Assembly: GCF_039631295.1 (NCBI RefSeq)
Contig: NZ_JBDIVE010000005.1
Location: 233,298 to 297,297, forward strand
Length of the DNA: 64,000 nucleotides
Direction of reading: 5' to 3'
Origin: Viridibacterium sediminicola
GTDB lineage: Bacteria > Pseudomonadota > Gammaproteobacteria > Burkholderiales > Rhodocyclaceae
Shown in pieces: positions 33,477 to 44,100 of this stretch. The position numbers were made by a program, and so were the translations under genes. The stretch's first letter is position 1. The number at the start of each line of letters is the position of its first letter. The notes under the pieces are model-generated. The model made no database searches. It was not told where the DNA came from and worked only from the letters and a program-made list of their open reading frames with translations.

Positions 33477-35543
33477 ATGAAAAGCGTCCTGCCCAAACTG
33501 GGCTGGGTGGCACTGGCCGTACTCGGTGCCATCTCGCTCGCCGTCGTCGCGCTGTCGCGCGGCGAATCAATCAGCGCGCTGTGGATCGTCACAGCCGCCA
33601 TCTCGGTCTATCTGATCGCCTATCGCTACTACGCGCTGTTCATCGCCAAACGGGTGCTCAGCGTCGACGCCAAGCGCCTGACCCCGGCGGTGAAGTACAA
33701 CGATGGTCTGGACTACGTGCCGACCAACAAGTACATCCTGTTCGGTCACCACTTCGCGGCCATCGCTGGCGCCGGTCCCCTGGTCGGCCCGGTGCTCGCC
33801 GCGCAAATGGGCTACCTGCCCGGTGTGCTGTGGATTCTGGCGGGCGTCGTCTTTGCCGGCGCAGTGCAGGATTTCATGGTGCTGTTCATCTCCACGCGCC
33901 GTGATGGCCGCTCGCTGGGCGACCTGATCAAGAGCGAGCTGGGCCCCATCCCCGGCGTGATCGCCCTGTTCGGCGCCTTCATGATCATGGTGATCATCCT
34001 CGCCGTGCTCGCGCTGATCGTCGTCAAGGCACTCACCGACTCGCCCTGGGGCGCTTTCACCGTCGCTGCGACGATTCCCATCGCGATCCTGATGGGTATC
34101 TACATGCGCTTCATCCGTCCGGGCCACATTGGTGAAATCTCCATCGTCGGCTTCGTGCTGCTGATGGGCGCGATCCTGCTCGGCGGTCAGGTTGCCGCCA
34201 GCCCGACCTGGGCGCCCTACTTCACCTTCGACGGCAAACAGCTGACCTGGATGCTGATCGGCTACGGCTTCGTCGCCTCGGTGCTGCCGGTGTGGCTGCT
34301 GCTGGCGCCGCGCGACTATCTGTCGACCTTCCTGAAGATCGGCACCATCCTCGGTCTGGCGGTCGGTATCTTCATCGTCTCGCCGCAGCTGCAGATGCCC
34401 GCGCTGACCAAGTTCGTCGACGGCACCGGCCCGGTGTGGTCGGGCAGCCTGTTCCCCTTCCTGTTCATCACCATCGCCTGCGGCGCGGTCTCCGGCTTCC
34501 ATGCGCTGATCTCCTCAGGCACCACGCCGAAGCTGCTGGAGAACGAAACCCACGCACCGCTGATCGGTTATGGCGGCATGCTGATGGAATCTTTCGTCGC
34601 CATCATGGCCCTGGTCGCCGCCTCGTGCATCGACCCCGGCGTCTATTTCGCGATGAACAGCCCGGCTGCGGTGATCGGCAAGACCGCGGTGGAAGCCTCA
34701 CAAGTCATCTCGCAATGGGGCTTCGTGGTCACACCCGATGTGCTGACGCAGACGGCCGCAGATGTCGGCGAGAAAACCATCATCTCGCGCGCCGGTGGCG
34801 CACCGACCCTGGCTGTGGGCATGGCGCACATCCTGCACCAGGTCGTCGGTGGCAAGGCAATGATGGCTTTCTGGTATCACTTCGCGATTCTCTTTGAAGC
34901 GCTGTTCATCCTCACCGCCGTTGATGCCGGTACGCGTGCAGGCCGCTTCATGCTGCAGGATCTGCTCGGCACCTTCGTGCCGCACTTCAAGCGCACCGAA
35001 GCGCTGGTGCCCAATCTGGTGGCAACGGGTCTGTGCGTCACCGCCTGGGGTTACTTCCTGTACCAAGGCGTGATCGATCCGCTCGGTGGCATCAATACCT
35101 TGTGGCCGCTGTTCGGGGTCGCCAACCAGATGCTGGCTGCCGTCGCCCTGGTCCTCGCCACCGTGGTGCTGGTCAAGATGAAACGCCAGCGCTACGCCTG
35201 GGTCACCGTGGTGCCAACGGTCTGGCTGCTCGCCTGCACGCTCACCGCGGGCTGGATGAAGGTGTTCGACGCCAGCCCCAAGGTCGGCTTCCTCTCGCAC
35301 GCCGCCAAGTTCAGCGCCGCTGCTGCACGCGGCGAAGTGCTGGCTCCGGCCAAGAGCGTCGAACAGATGCAGCAGGTGATCTTCAACGACTACGTAGACG
35401 CCACGCTGTGCGCGATCTTCATCTTCGTCGTCGTGTCGATCACGCTCTTCGGCATCCGCGCCATCGTGCTCGCCCTGCGCAGTGACAAGCCCACGGCGAA
35501 AGAAGTGGACTACGGCAGCGGCGTTGCCACGCAGGTGTTCTGA
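33477..35543 (+). CDS. cstA: CstA-family carrier (pyruvate/peptide transporter, carbon-starvation protein A)
   Basis: A 688-aa polytopic inner-membrane protein of about 16-18 helices. Conserved stretches include YNDGLDYVPTNKYILFGHHF, IAGAGPLVGPVLAAQMGYLP, GFHALISSGTTPKLLENE and LTAVDAGTRAGRFMLQD. E. coli homologues CstA and BtsT import peptides and pyruvate; which one is carried here is not certain. A strong AAGGAGGAG lies just before the ATG. The stop overlaps the ATG of the yjiX-type gene. The divergent two-component system and the cstA-yjiX-yjiA order match the E. coli btsT-yjiX-yjiA module. Confidence 0.93.
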   Translation: MKSVLPKLGWVALAVLGAISLAVVALSRGESISALWIVTAAISVYLIAYRYYALFIAKRVLSVDAKRLTPAVKYNDGLDYVPTNKYILFGHHFAAIAGAGPLVGPVLAAQMGYLPGVLWILAGVVFAGAVQDFMVLFISTRRDGRSLGDLIKSELGPIPGVIALFGAFMIMVIILAVLALIVVKALTDSPWGAFTVAATIPIAILMGIYMRFIRPGHIGEISIVGFVLLMGAILLGGQVAASPTWAPYFTFDGKQLTWMLIGYGFVASVLPVWLLLAPRDYLSTFLKIGTILGLAVGIFIVSPQLQMPALTKFVDGTGPVWSGSLFPFLFITIACGAVSGFHALISSGTTPKLLENETHAPLIGYGGMLMESFVAIMALVAASCIDPGVYFAMNSPAAVIGKTAVEASQVISQWGFVVTPDVLTQTAADVGEKTIISRAGGAPTLAVGMAHILHQVVGGKAMMAFWYHFAILFEALFILTAVDAGTRAGRFMLQDLLGTFVPHFKRTEALVPNLVATGLCVTAWGYFLYQGVIDPLGGINTLWPLFGVANQMLAAVALVLATVVLVKMKRQRYAWVTVVPTVWLLACTLTAGWMKVFDASPKVGFLSHAAKFSAAAARGEVLAPAKSVEQMQQVIFNDYVDATLCAIFIFVVVSITLFGIRAIVLALRSDKPTAKEVDYGSGVATQVF

Positions 35544-35737
35544 TGTTCAAAGACCTCGCCCGCATGGGTGAGTACCTCGGGCAGGCCGCCCGCATGATGG
35601 TCGGCCAGCCCGATTACGACACCTATGTGCAGCACATCCGCACCACCCACCCGGAGCGGCGTCCGATGAGCTACGAAGAATTCTTTCGCGAGCGTCAGGA
35701 AGCCCGCTTCGGCGGTGCGACAGGCAAGTGCTGTTGA
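35543..35737 (+). CDS. yjiX: YbdD/YjiX family protein
   Basis: A 64-aa soluble protein with MVGQPDYDTYVQHIRTTHP and RPMSYEEFFRERQEARFGG, the conserved YbdD/YjiX (DUF466) pattern, ending KCC. These small proteins are always next to CstA/BtsT carriers; role unknown, possibly a carrier accessory. Translation is coupled to cstA by the overlapping stop/start. Confidence 0.9.
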   Translation: MFKDLARMGEYLGQAARMMVGQPDYDTYVQHIRTTHPERRPMSYEEFFRERQEARFGGATGKCC

Positions 35738-35745
35738 GATAAAGT

Positions 35746-35786
35746 GTGAAGCGAGAGGGGCGCAGCAAAGCCCCCTCTCGCTTCAC
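35746..35786 (+). promoter_or_regulatory. Strong intergenic hairpin between yjiX and yjiA
   Basis: A perfect 15-bp inverted repeat, GTGAAGCGAGAGGGG (35746-35760) and its complement (35772-35786), with an 11-base loop. No T-tract follows, so it is more likely an mRNA-processing or attenuation element than a terminator. GCTTCAC units recur just after it. Confidence 0.6.
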
Positions 35787-35828
35787 GCCTGACGCTTCAC
35801 TCTTAACTCAGCACACCCCAGACCCAAG

Positions 35829-36833
35829 ATGTCCATTCCCGTTACCCTGCTCACCGGCTTTCTCGGTGCCGGCAAAACCACCCTGCTCAACCGCTTGCTC
35901 GCTGGCGCGCACGGCGAGCGCATCGCGGTGATTGAAAACGAATTCGGCGCAGTCGGTATCGACGGCGACCTGCTCGACCCGGCTGCTGTAGGCGTGGTCG
36001 AACTTTCCAATGGCTGCATCTGCTGCAGCGTGCGCGGCGCGCTCAGTGAAGCGCTGGCCGATCTGCTGGCACGGCGCGAAGCCGGCAGCCTGCAATTTGA
36101 CCGCCTGATCATCGAAGGTACTGGCTTGGCCGACCCGGTGCCCATCGCGCAAGTGTTCTTCACCGACCCGATGCTGCGTGACCGCTTCGAGCTGGACGGC
36201 GTGATCACCCTGGTCGACGCCATCCACTTTGCCGAACAGCTGCGCCGTGAACGCGTCTGCGCCTCACAGATTGCCTTTGCCGACCGTCTGCTGGTCAGCC
36301 GCTGTGATCTTGTCGATGAAGCCGCACTCGAGACGCTGCACGCACAGCTGCGCACGATCAATGCACGCGCCCCGATGGGCGACGCCCGCAAGCTCGCCGA
36401 AGACTGGCAGGACCTGCTGCACATCGGCGGTTTCCGGCTGGATGAACGCGGCCTGCCGAGCAGCGGCTGGCAGGTATCGAGCAGCAAGCAGAACGTGTTC
36501 GGCGCGCGCCGCAGCAGCGAGGTGCCGGTGAGTTCGATGATCCTCGAACACAGCCAAGCGCTGGACCTCGACGCCATCTCGGCCTTCGTCGACACCCTGC
36601 TCGCCGATTACGCCCACGATCTGCTGCGTTACAAAGGCATCCTCTCGCTCGCCGAGGAACCGCGGCGCCTCATCTTTCAAGGCGTGCATCGCATTGCCGG
36701 CTTCGACTTCGGCCGCGAATGGCAAGCCGATGAACAACGCCTGAGCCGCATCGTGCTGATCGGGCGCGAGTTACCCGAGGAAAAACTGCGCGCAGCCTTC
36801 CTGGCCTGCGTCAGCCCGCAGCACGCCAACTGA
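35829..36833 (+). CDS. yjiA: CobW/COG0523-family GTPase (YjiA-like metallochaperone)
   Basis: A 334-aa G3E P-loop GTPase. Motifs: TLLTGFLGAGKTTLLNRLL (Walker A), ENEFGAVGIDGDLL, the metal-binding CxCC in SNGCICCSVRGAL, and GTGLADPVPIAQV. The C-terminal CobW domain includes FQGVHRIAGFDFGREW. Such proteins use GTP to deliver Zn, Co or Ni. Location after cstA-yjiX parallels E. coli btsT-yjiX-yjiA, so yjiA is the best name; the metal and client are unknown. Confidence 0.88.
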   Translation: MSIPVTLLTGFLGAGKTTLLNRLLAGAHGERIAVIENEFGAVGIDGDLLDPAAVGVVELSNGCICCSVRGALSEALADLLARREAGSLQFDRLIIEGTGLADPVPIAQVFFTDPMLRDRFELDGVITLVDAIHFAEQLRRERVCASQIAFADRLLVSRCDLVDEAALETLHAQLRTINARAPMGDARKLAEDWQDLLHIGGFRLDERGLPSSGWQVSSSKQNVFGARRSSEVPVSSMILEHSQALDLDAISAFVDTLLADYAHDLLRYKGILSLAEEPRRLIFQGVHRIAGFDFGREWQADEQRLSRIVLIGRELPEEKLRAAFLACVSPQHAN

Positions 36834-36865
36834 GCGCACGCAAGAATGCCAAAAGCATTCCTGCT

Positions 36866-38020
36866 TCAACTGGCGATGATGTCCCGATTGGTCCACGCCA
36901 CGACGCGATTGCGCCCGGCCGCCTTGGCCTGGTAGAGCGCTTCATCGGCACAGCTGAGCAAGTACTCGATGGAGTAGCCCTCGCTCGCCACGCCGATGCT
37001 GACCGTGCTGAGTACGGCTTCACCTTCAACCGACATGGGCAGCGTCGCACAGGCCTGACACAGGCGCTCGGCCAGCAACATGGCTTCGCCCAGTGAGGTA
37101 TCGGGCAACAGCATGGCGAATTCCTCCCCCCCCAGGCGACCACAGATGTCGGACTTCCGCCGCCGTGCCTTCATGTGCCCGGCCAGGTGGCGCAGTACCG
37201 CATCGCCGACAGCGTGACCAAAGCGGTCATTGATCTGCTTGAAGTTGTCGGCATCGATCATCACCACACTGAGCGGCCGACGATTGCGCTCGCAATAGCT
37301 GGCCAGCGCCTGGCCCTGATCGAAAAACGCGCGCCGGTTCTCCAGCCCGGTCAGCTCGTCGGTATGCGCCATCTGCTCCGCCTTGTGACGGGCCGCTTCA
37401 AGGTAATAGGTGAGCTTGAGATTTTCCGCCTGCGCCGCCGACATCGCATTGCCCGCCTGGATCAGCACACAGACGAAGAGCAGCGCAGCAATGCTCAGAC
37501 TGACTTCCATGGACTGGCCACAGAATAAGAACCAGATGGTTGTCGGCAACAAGACGCTGGTCATCGCCCCCATGACCATGTAGCGCCGCGCCGAGTAATG
37601 CGAGAACGCACCCGCCGACATGCCGAGCAGGAAGAGGAATTCGACCAGGCGGTAAAGCGGCGTACTTTCGCTGACAAACCACAGAATGCCCAGCCCCCAG
37701 ATCAGCGAAGTCGCAAACAGGGTTAGCGCATAGGGTTTTTCCCAGGCAAGGATCTGCATGCCCTGTGGCTTGCGCTGCCAGTACAGGCGGAACAAGGTGT
37801 AGCGCACAAGACTGCACAGGCACAGCAGGAACAGCCAGCCGAGCAACAACTCGTGGCGGACCTCGGTCCACAGAGTCTGACAAACGACCAGCGCGACGAC
37901 GACGCTGATATAGACAGCCGGAAAGGACTGACGAAACAGCAAGCGGAGTTGATCGGCCTGAACACGCAGCGCGAAATCGGGTGCTGCGTCGTCGGACAAA
38001 ACGTGCTCAAGCGGATGCAT
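36866..38020 (-). CDS. Membrane-anchored diguanylate cyclase (GGDEF)
   Basis: A 384-aa protein with five or six N-terminal membrane helices (residues about 35-195, for example VYISVVVALVVCQTLW and LLLGWLFLLCLCSLV) and a C-terminal GGDEF domain. The active site is GGEEF in CGRLGGEEFAMLLPD, with the I-site RKSD five residues before it, so it should produce cyclic di-GMP under feedback control. The membrane part is not a recognised MASE domain to me. ATG 38020 is chosen because the hydrophobic region follows directly; the open frame continues 321 bp upstream without conserved features. Confidence 0.88.
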   Translation of the reverse strand: MHPLEHVLSDDAAPDFALRVQADQLRLLFRQSFPAVYISVVVALVVCQTLWTEVRHELLLGWLFLLCLCSLVRYTLFRLYWQRKPQGMQILAWEKPYALTLFATSLIWGLGILWFVSESTPLYRLVEFLFLLGMSAGAFSHYSARRYMVMGAMTSVLLPTTIWFLFCGQSMEVSLSIAALLFVCVLIQAGNAMSAAQAENLKLTYYLEAARHKAEQMAHTDELTGLENRRAFFDQGQALASYCERNRRPLSVVMIDADNFKQINDRFGHAVGDAVLRHLAGHMKARRRKSDICGRLGGEEFAMLLPDTSLGEAMLLAERLCQACATLPMSVEGEAVLSTVSIGVASEGYSIEYLLSCADEALYQAKAAGRNRVVAWTNRDIIAS

Positions 38021-38266
38021 GTCAAAGCTCAGGGAGAAGTCGCTCGCTGGTTTCAGAAAAAAGCGGGCGGATGCGCATTTGAGCTGATTCCCGCAGCGCT
38101 GTAAACCGCCCTGCGCAACATCATGCGACAGAACCGCCGCCCCCCTACCGCAATATGCAGTTTTTGTGCGCTCGCGTGCCAAGTTGAGCCCTGTTGGGGG
38201 CTTGGCCTGCTGCGCTGATAAACTGTTTGCACACCCATTCAGCACACTACCGACCGGACCCCAGCC

Positions 38267-38485
38267 ATGAGCAGCCCGCACAACAATGATCCTCTGCACG
38301 GTCTTACCCTTGAGCAGCTTGTCGTGCGCCTGGTGGATCACTACGGCTGGGAAGTGCTGGCTGGCAAGATCAACATCAACTGCTTCAAGAGCGATCCGTC
38401 CATCAAGTCCAGCCTGAAATTCCTGCGCAGGACGCCCTGGGCGCGCACCCAGGTAGAGCAGCTTTATCTCGCAAGTTTCGCCTGA
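38267..38485 (+). CDS. VF530-family DNA-binding protein (DUF2132)
   Basis: A 72-aa basic protein with DPLHGLTLEQLVVRLVDHYG, INCFKSDPSIKSSLKFLRRT and PWARTQVEQLYL, the full VF530/DUF2132 signature. The Vibrio homologue's structure suggests DNA binding; its role is not established. It stands alone, divergent from the diguanylate cyclase. Confidence 0.9.
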   Translation: MSSPHNNDPLHGLTLEQLVVRLVDHYGWEVLAGKININCFKSDPSIKSSLKFLRRTPWARTQVEQLYLASFA

Positions 38486-38635
38486 TGAGGCATGCCAGCA
38501 CCCGCCGGGCCCTGCTTTTACATGGCAGCAACATTCCCCGTCTCCCGCTTGTGTAACACTTCCTGGCGTATATCCGGCGCTTGCCCGCCGGGCATGCGAA
38601 TACCCCAGCTTTCCCGGACTGCATGAAGTTTCCGT

Positions 38636-40051
38636 ATGAACCCCTCACGTATTCTTTTCCCCTTGCTGAGCCTGCTGCTGGGCGCCTGCGCAGTCGGCCC
38701 GGATTACCGCCGGCCTGAACTGGCAACGCCCACCCAATGGCAGGCGCCCCTGCCCCATGCCGGCAAGCTCGACGCGCTGAGCGACTGGTGGGCGCAATTC
38801 AATGATCCGGCGCTCGACGCCTTGCTGCGCGCGGCGCAGGCCGACAGCCCGACGCTGGACAAGGCCAGTGCCGCCATCCGCTCGGCACGCGCCAATCTGC
38901 GCAGCGCGGGCGCCAGCCTGCAACCGAGTCTGAGTGCTGCGATCACGCAGACCCAGGCCGGCAGCAAGCAAGGCAATGGCGCGATGCCGGTCAATACAAC
39001 GGCCAGCGCGCTGGACGCCAGCTGGGAGATCGATCTGTTCGGCGGCACCCGTCGGGGAATCGAATCTGCCCGTGCGCTGAACGATGCGCGCGAGGCCGAC
39101 TGGCATGACGCACGCATCTCGCTGGCCGCTGAAGTCGCTACCAATTACGTCGACTATCGTGCCTGTCAGCTGCAGCTGGCGGCCTACCAGGATGCACTGC
39201 GCTCGCAACGCGCCACTGCCGAGCTGACCGCGCTGGCCGTCAAGGCCGGCTTCAGCGCCGCCGCCGATGGCGCGCTGGCCGAGGCCAGCCTGGCCAGTGC
39301 ATCGGCCAGCGCAACGGCACAAGCGGCCTCCTGCGATGTCACCCGCAAGGCGCTGGTCGCCCTCAGCGGTCTGGACGAAACACGTGTGGGTGCCCTGCTC
39401 GACAGCCAACCGGTGCGCATCCCGCAACCGGCAGCGCGGCAGATCGACAGCGTACCGGCGCAATTGCTCACCCAGCGGCCCGACCTGGTTTCGGCCGAAC
39501 GCAGCCTGGCCTCGGCCAGTGCACAGATCGGCGTGGCCGATGCGGCGCGCTACCCCAGCCTGACGCTCAACGGCAGCATCAGCCTGTCGGCCAGCAATGC
39601 GGCCAGCAGCGTGCCATGGTCATTCGGCCCGACGCTGGCGATTCCGCTGCTCAACGGCGGCGCACTGTCGGCCAAGCTGGAAAGCGCGCGCGCCGCCTAT
39701 GACTCGGCACTGGCCAGTTACAAATCCGCCGTACGCACGGCGGTAAAAGAAGTCGAACAAGCGCTGGTGCGGCTCGATGGCGCGCGGCGCCGTGAAGACG
39801 ATGCACGAACCAGCGCGGCCGGCTATCGCGCCTACTTCATCGCCAGCGAGGCGAACTGGCGCGCCGGTGGCACCAGCTTGCTCAACCTCGAAACGGCCAG
39901 ACGCAATGCCATCACTGCCGAACTCAATCTGATCAGCCTGGAGCAGACGCGCGTCGAAAACTGGATCGCGCTCTACAAGGCCCTGGGCGGCGGCTGGAAT
40001 GCCGAAGCATCCAGCGCAGCCAGCAGCACTGTCTCAACCCCCCGGAATTGA
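38636..40051 (+). CDS. RND efflux outer-membrane channel lipoprotein (NodT/OprM family)
   Basis: A 471-aa TolC-like channel. The lipobox is in LLSLLLGACAVGPDY, so the mature protein is lipid-anchored at the Cys. Two repeats of the OEP domain are present, with RPDLVSAERSLASASAQIGV and AARYPSLTLNGSIS, then VEQALVRLDGARRRE. It is first in the operon; usual order in other pumps is adaptor-permease-channel. The adaptor starts 7 bp after. Confidence 0.93.
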   Translation: MNPSRILFPLLSLLLGACAVGPDYRRPELATPTQWQAPLPHAGKLDALSDWWAQFNDPALDALLRAAQADSPTLDKASAAIRSARANLRSAGASLQPSLSAAITQTQAGSKQGNGAMPVNTTASALDASWEIDLFGGTRRGIESARALNDAREADWHDARISLAAEVATNYVDYRACQLQLAAYQDALRSQRATAELTALAVKAGFSAAADGALAEASLASASASATAQAASCDVTRKALVALSGLDETRVGALLDSQPVRIPQPAARQIDSVPAQLLTQRPDLVSAERSLASASAQIGVADAARYPSLTLNGSISLSASNAASSVPWSFGPTLAIPLLNGGALSAKLESARAAYDSALASYKSAVRTAVKEVEQALVRLDGARRREDDARTSAAGYRAYFIASEANWRAGGTSLLNLETARRNAITAELNLISLEQTRVENWIALYKALGGGWNAEASSAASSTVSTPRN

Positions 40052-40058
40052 ACGCATC

Positions 40059-41171
40059 ATGAACAAGACCTTACGCTACGGGCTGATTGCCCTCGCCCTG
40101 CTGGCCGTATTCGGCACAGGCGCCCTGATCCTCGGCCGCAAGCCGGCTGCCAGCAACGAGAGCAAAGCCGGAGCCAATCCAGTGATGGCGGTGACCCTGG
40201 TCAAGCCCGAACTGCAGAACTGGCCGCAAACCTTGCAGGCCAACGGCCCGATTGCGGCCTGGCAGGAAGGCATCGTCAGTGCGGAAACCGGCGGTCTGCG
40301 CATCATGGCCCTGCACGCCGACGTAGGCGACGTGGTCAAGCGCGGCCAGCTGCTTGCCGAGCTGGCGCAGGACAGCGTCAATGCCGATCTGCGCAAGTAC
40401 GAAGCCGCGCTGGCCTCGGCCCGCGCCAGCCTGGCCCAGGCACGTGCCGACGCCGAGCGCGCACGCCTGGTCAAGGGCAGTGGTGCGATCTCCGAACAGC
40501 AGATCAGCTCTTACCTGATCACCGAACAGACGGCGCAAGCCAATGTCGATTCGGCTCAAGCCCAGCTCGATGCGCAGCGTGTCGTCCTGGCACGCACACG
40601 GGTTACCGCCGTTGATGACGGAGTCATCTCGTCGCGCAGCGCGACGCTGGGCAAGGTGGTCTCCTCCGGCGAGGAGCTCTATCGCCTAGTGCGCCAGAAC
40701 CGCTTCGAGTGGCGTGCCGAGCTGGACGCACAACAACTGCCGCGCGTGCGCCCGGGCCAGTCAGCGCTGATCACCACGCCGGGCGGTGAACAGATTCGTG
40801 GCAAGGTGCGCATTGCCGCGCCGACACTGGCTACCGACACCAGCCGCGCCGTCGTCTATGTGAGTCTGCCCGTCGGCAGCAGTGCGCGCGCCGGCATGTA
40901 CGCCAGCGGCCGCATCGAGCTCGGTGAGCAGCCCGCACTGAGCGTGCCGCAAAGCACCGTGGTGCTGCGCGATGGCTTCAGCTACGCCTTCGAGCTGGGC
41001 GCTGACATGCATGTCACGCGGCGCAAGCTCAGCATCGGCCGCCGCCAGGCTGATCGCATCGAAGTGCTTGCCGGGCTGAGCCCGCAGGCACAGCTGGTCG
41101 CCAACGGCGCCGCCTTCCTCGCCGATGGTGATCTGGTGAGTGTGAAGAGTGCTGCCAAGGAGAAACCATGA
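40059..41171 (+). CDS. RND efflux periplasmic adaptor (membrane fusion protein)
   Basis: A 370-aa HlyD/AcrA-type protein: N-terminal membrane anchor (LIALALLAVFGTGALIL), lipoyl halves (GLRIMALHADVGDVVKRGQLLAEL and ARTRVTAVDDGVISSRSAT in separate parts), a coiled-coil hairpin (residues about 105-165), then beta-barrel and membrane-proximal domains. It links permease and outer channel. ATG 40059 gives the natural anchor; 4-bp overlap with the permease gene. Confidence 0.92.
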   Translation: MNKTLRYGLIALALLAVFGTGALILGRKPAASNESKAGANPVMAVTLVKPELQNWPQTLQANGPIAAWQEGIVSAETGGLRIMALHADVGDVVKRGQLLAELAQDSVNADLRKYEAALASARASLAQARADAERARLVKGSGAISEQQISSYLITEQTAQANVDSAQAQLDAQRVVLARTRVTAVDDGVISSRSATLGKVVSSGEELYRLVRQNRFEWRAELDAQQLPRVRPGQSALITTPGGEQIRGKVRIAAPTLATDTSRAVVYVSLPVGSSARAGMYASGRIELGEQPALSVPQSTVVLRDGFSYAFELGADMHVTRRKLSIGRRQADRIEVLAGLSPQAQLVANGAAFLADGDLVSVKSAAKEKP

Positions 41172-44100
41172 ACTTCTCCTCATGGTCGATCCGTAACCCG
41201 GTTCCGGCCGTCCTGCTGTTCGTCCTGCTGACGATTCTGGGCATCATCGGCTGGCGTGGCTTGCCGATCCAGGACTTCCCCGACATGGATCTGCCTGCCG
41301 TCGTGGTCAGCGCCAGTCTCGAAGGCGCTGCGCCGGCTCAGCTGGAAACCGAGGTTGCACGCAAGATCGAAGACAAGCTCGCTTCGCTGAGCAATGTCGA
41401 CCACATCGTCACCAGCATCACCGATGGCTCGGTGTCGATCACCATATCCTTCGCGCTCGAAAAGAACGGTGAGGAAGCACTCAACGAAGTGCGCAATGCC
41501 GTCGACAGTGCCCGCGCTGACCTGCCAACAAGCATGAACGCGCCGACAGTGTCCAAGGTCACCACGACGGGCAGTCCCATCGTCACCTACACCGTCGCCT
41601 CCGACAAGTATGACGAACAGGAACTCTCCTGGCTGGTCGACAACGATCTCACCAAGCAACTGCTGGCCGTCAAAGGCGTCGGCAAGGTCTCGCGCATCGG
41701 CGGCGTGGATCGCGAAGTGCACGTCGACCTCGACCCGGCGCTGATGGCCGGCCTGGGCGTCACCGCCGCACAGGTATCGAGCCAGCTCAAGCTGACCCAG
41801 CAGGATGCATCAGGCGGGCGCGGCGATATCGGCGGCGCCCAGCAATCGCTGCGCACCCTCGGCGCGGTCGGCACGGTTGCCGAGATCGCCGCGCTCAACA
41901 TCCCGCTCAGCGATGGGCGCCACCTGCGCCTGGACCAGATCGCCAAGGTGAGCGACAACATCGCCGAACGCGGCAGCCTCGCCTATCTGGACGGCAAGCA
42001 AGTCATTGCCTTCCAGATCACGCGCAACAAGGGCACCAGCCAGGTCAGCGTGGCCCGCCTGGTCAAGGAGGCCGTCGATACATTCTCGGCCAGCCATCCA
42101 CAGGTGCAGATCAAGGAAGCCTTCAACACCGTCGACAGCATCAATGACAACTACCTGGGCTCCATGCATCTGCTGCTCGAAGGCGCACTACTGGCCGTCG
42201 TAGTGGTGTGGTGGTTCCTGCGTGACTGGCGCGCCACCATCGTGTCGGCCACCGCCTTGCCGCTGTCCATCATTCCGACCTTCGCCGCGATGTACTTCCT
42301 CGGCTTCAGTCTCAATGTGCTGAGTCTGCTGTCGCTGGCCCTGGTGGTCGGCATCCTCGTCGACGATGCCATCGTCGAGATCGAGAACATCGTGCGCCAC
42401 ATCCGCATGGGCAAATCGCCCTACGAGGCGGCGATGGAGGCGGCGGACGAAATCGGCCTCGCGGTGATCGCCACCACCTTCACCCTGGTGGCGGTGTTCC
42501 TGCCAACGGCCTTCATGGGCGGCATTCCCGGCCTGTTCTTCCGCCAGTTCGGCATCACCGCCGCCGTCGCCGTGCTGGCCTCGCTGATCGTCGCACGCCT
42601 GCTCACGCCGATGATGGCGGCCTACTTCCTGCGCCCGCATCCGCCGCTCGAACGTCAAAGCGCACTGATGACGCACTACCTGGGCTGGGTCAGGGCCTGC
42701 ATGAAACATCGCTTCGCCACCGTGGCGGCTGCGGTGCTGTTCCTGCTGCTGTCGCTGACCATGATCCCGCTGCTGCCCACCGGCTTCGTGCCGCCGCCCG
42801 ATGACAGCCAGTCGCGCGTGAGCATCGAGCTGGCGCCCGGCAGCACGCTGGAGGAGACCCGCCAGGTTGCCGAACAGGCTCGCCAGCTGCTGATGAGCAT
42901 GCCTGATGTGAAGCAGGTATTCACCCTGGTGGGCGCCTCCACCAGTGGTGGTGGCTTCAACGCATCGGTCAGCAGCGACGTGCGCAAGGCCACGCTGACC
43001 CTCACCCTGACTCCGCGCAGCGAACGCAGCCGCAAGCAGTCGGAGATCGAGGCTGAAATGCGCACCGTGATGAAGGCCCTGCCCGGCGCGCGCGTCAACG
43101 TCGGCCGTGGCGGCAGCGGTGAGAAGCTGGAACTGACCCTCGCCAGCGACGACGGCAACGCCTTGCTGGCCACGGCGGCCGATGTCGAACGCGATCTGCG
43201 CACGCTCAAAGGCGTTGGCAACATCACCTCAAGCGCCGCCCTGCAGCGCCCGGAAGTGCAGTTCAAGCCCGATTACGCCCGCGCCTCGGCGCTGGGCATC
43301 ACCGCCAATGCACTGGCCGACACCATGCGCGTGGCCACCTCGGGCGACTTTGCCTCCAGCCTCTCCAAGCTCAATCTGCCGCAACGTCAGATTGCCGTGC
43401 GGGTGCGTCTGGACCCGGCTGCACGCGCCGATCTGGACACGCTCTCGCAGCTGCGCGTCAAAGGCAACAACGGCTATGTGGCGCTCGCCGCGCTGGCCGA
43501 CATCCAGCTTGGCAGCGGGCCCTCGCAGATCAATCGTCTGGATCGCGAGCGCAACATCACCCTGTCGGTGGAGCTCTCCGGCCGCACCTTGGGCGATGTG
43601 ATGAAGGAGGTGCGCCAGCTGCCCTCGATGAAGACCTTGCCGCCCGGCGTGCATGAAGTGCAACAAGGCGAACTGCAGCGCATGACCGAGCTGTTCGGCA
43701 GCTTCGCCTCGGCCATGGCGATCGGCATTTTCTGCATCTACGCGGTGCTGGTGCTGCTGTTCCACGACTTCCTGCAGCCGGCGACGATTCTCGCCGCACT
43801 GCCGCTGTCGGTGGGCGGCGCACTGTTCGCGCTGCTGGTCACGCACAGCAGCTTCTCGATGCCCTCGGTGATCGGTCTGCTGATGTTGATGGGCGTCGTC
43901 ACCAAGAACTCGATCCTGCTTGTCGAGTACGCCGTCATGGCGCGTCGCGAGCATGGCATGAGCCGCTTCGAGGCGCTGATGGATGCCTGCCACAAGCGCG
44001 CCCAGCCCATCCTCATGACCACCATCGCCATGGCGGCCGGCATGATGCCGATTGCGCTGGGGCTGGGCGCTGACCCGAGCTTCCGCCAGCCGATGGCCAT

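Noticed and set aside
38021..38341. N-terminal extension of the membrane diguanylate cyclase
   Set aside because: The added 107 residues lack any domain and run into the VF530 promoter and gene; the membrane region begins after ATG 38020.
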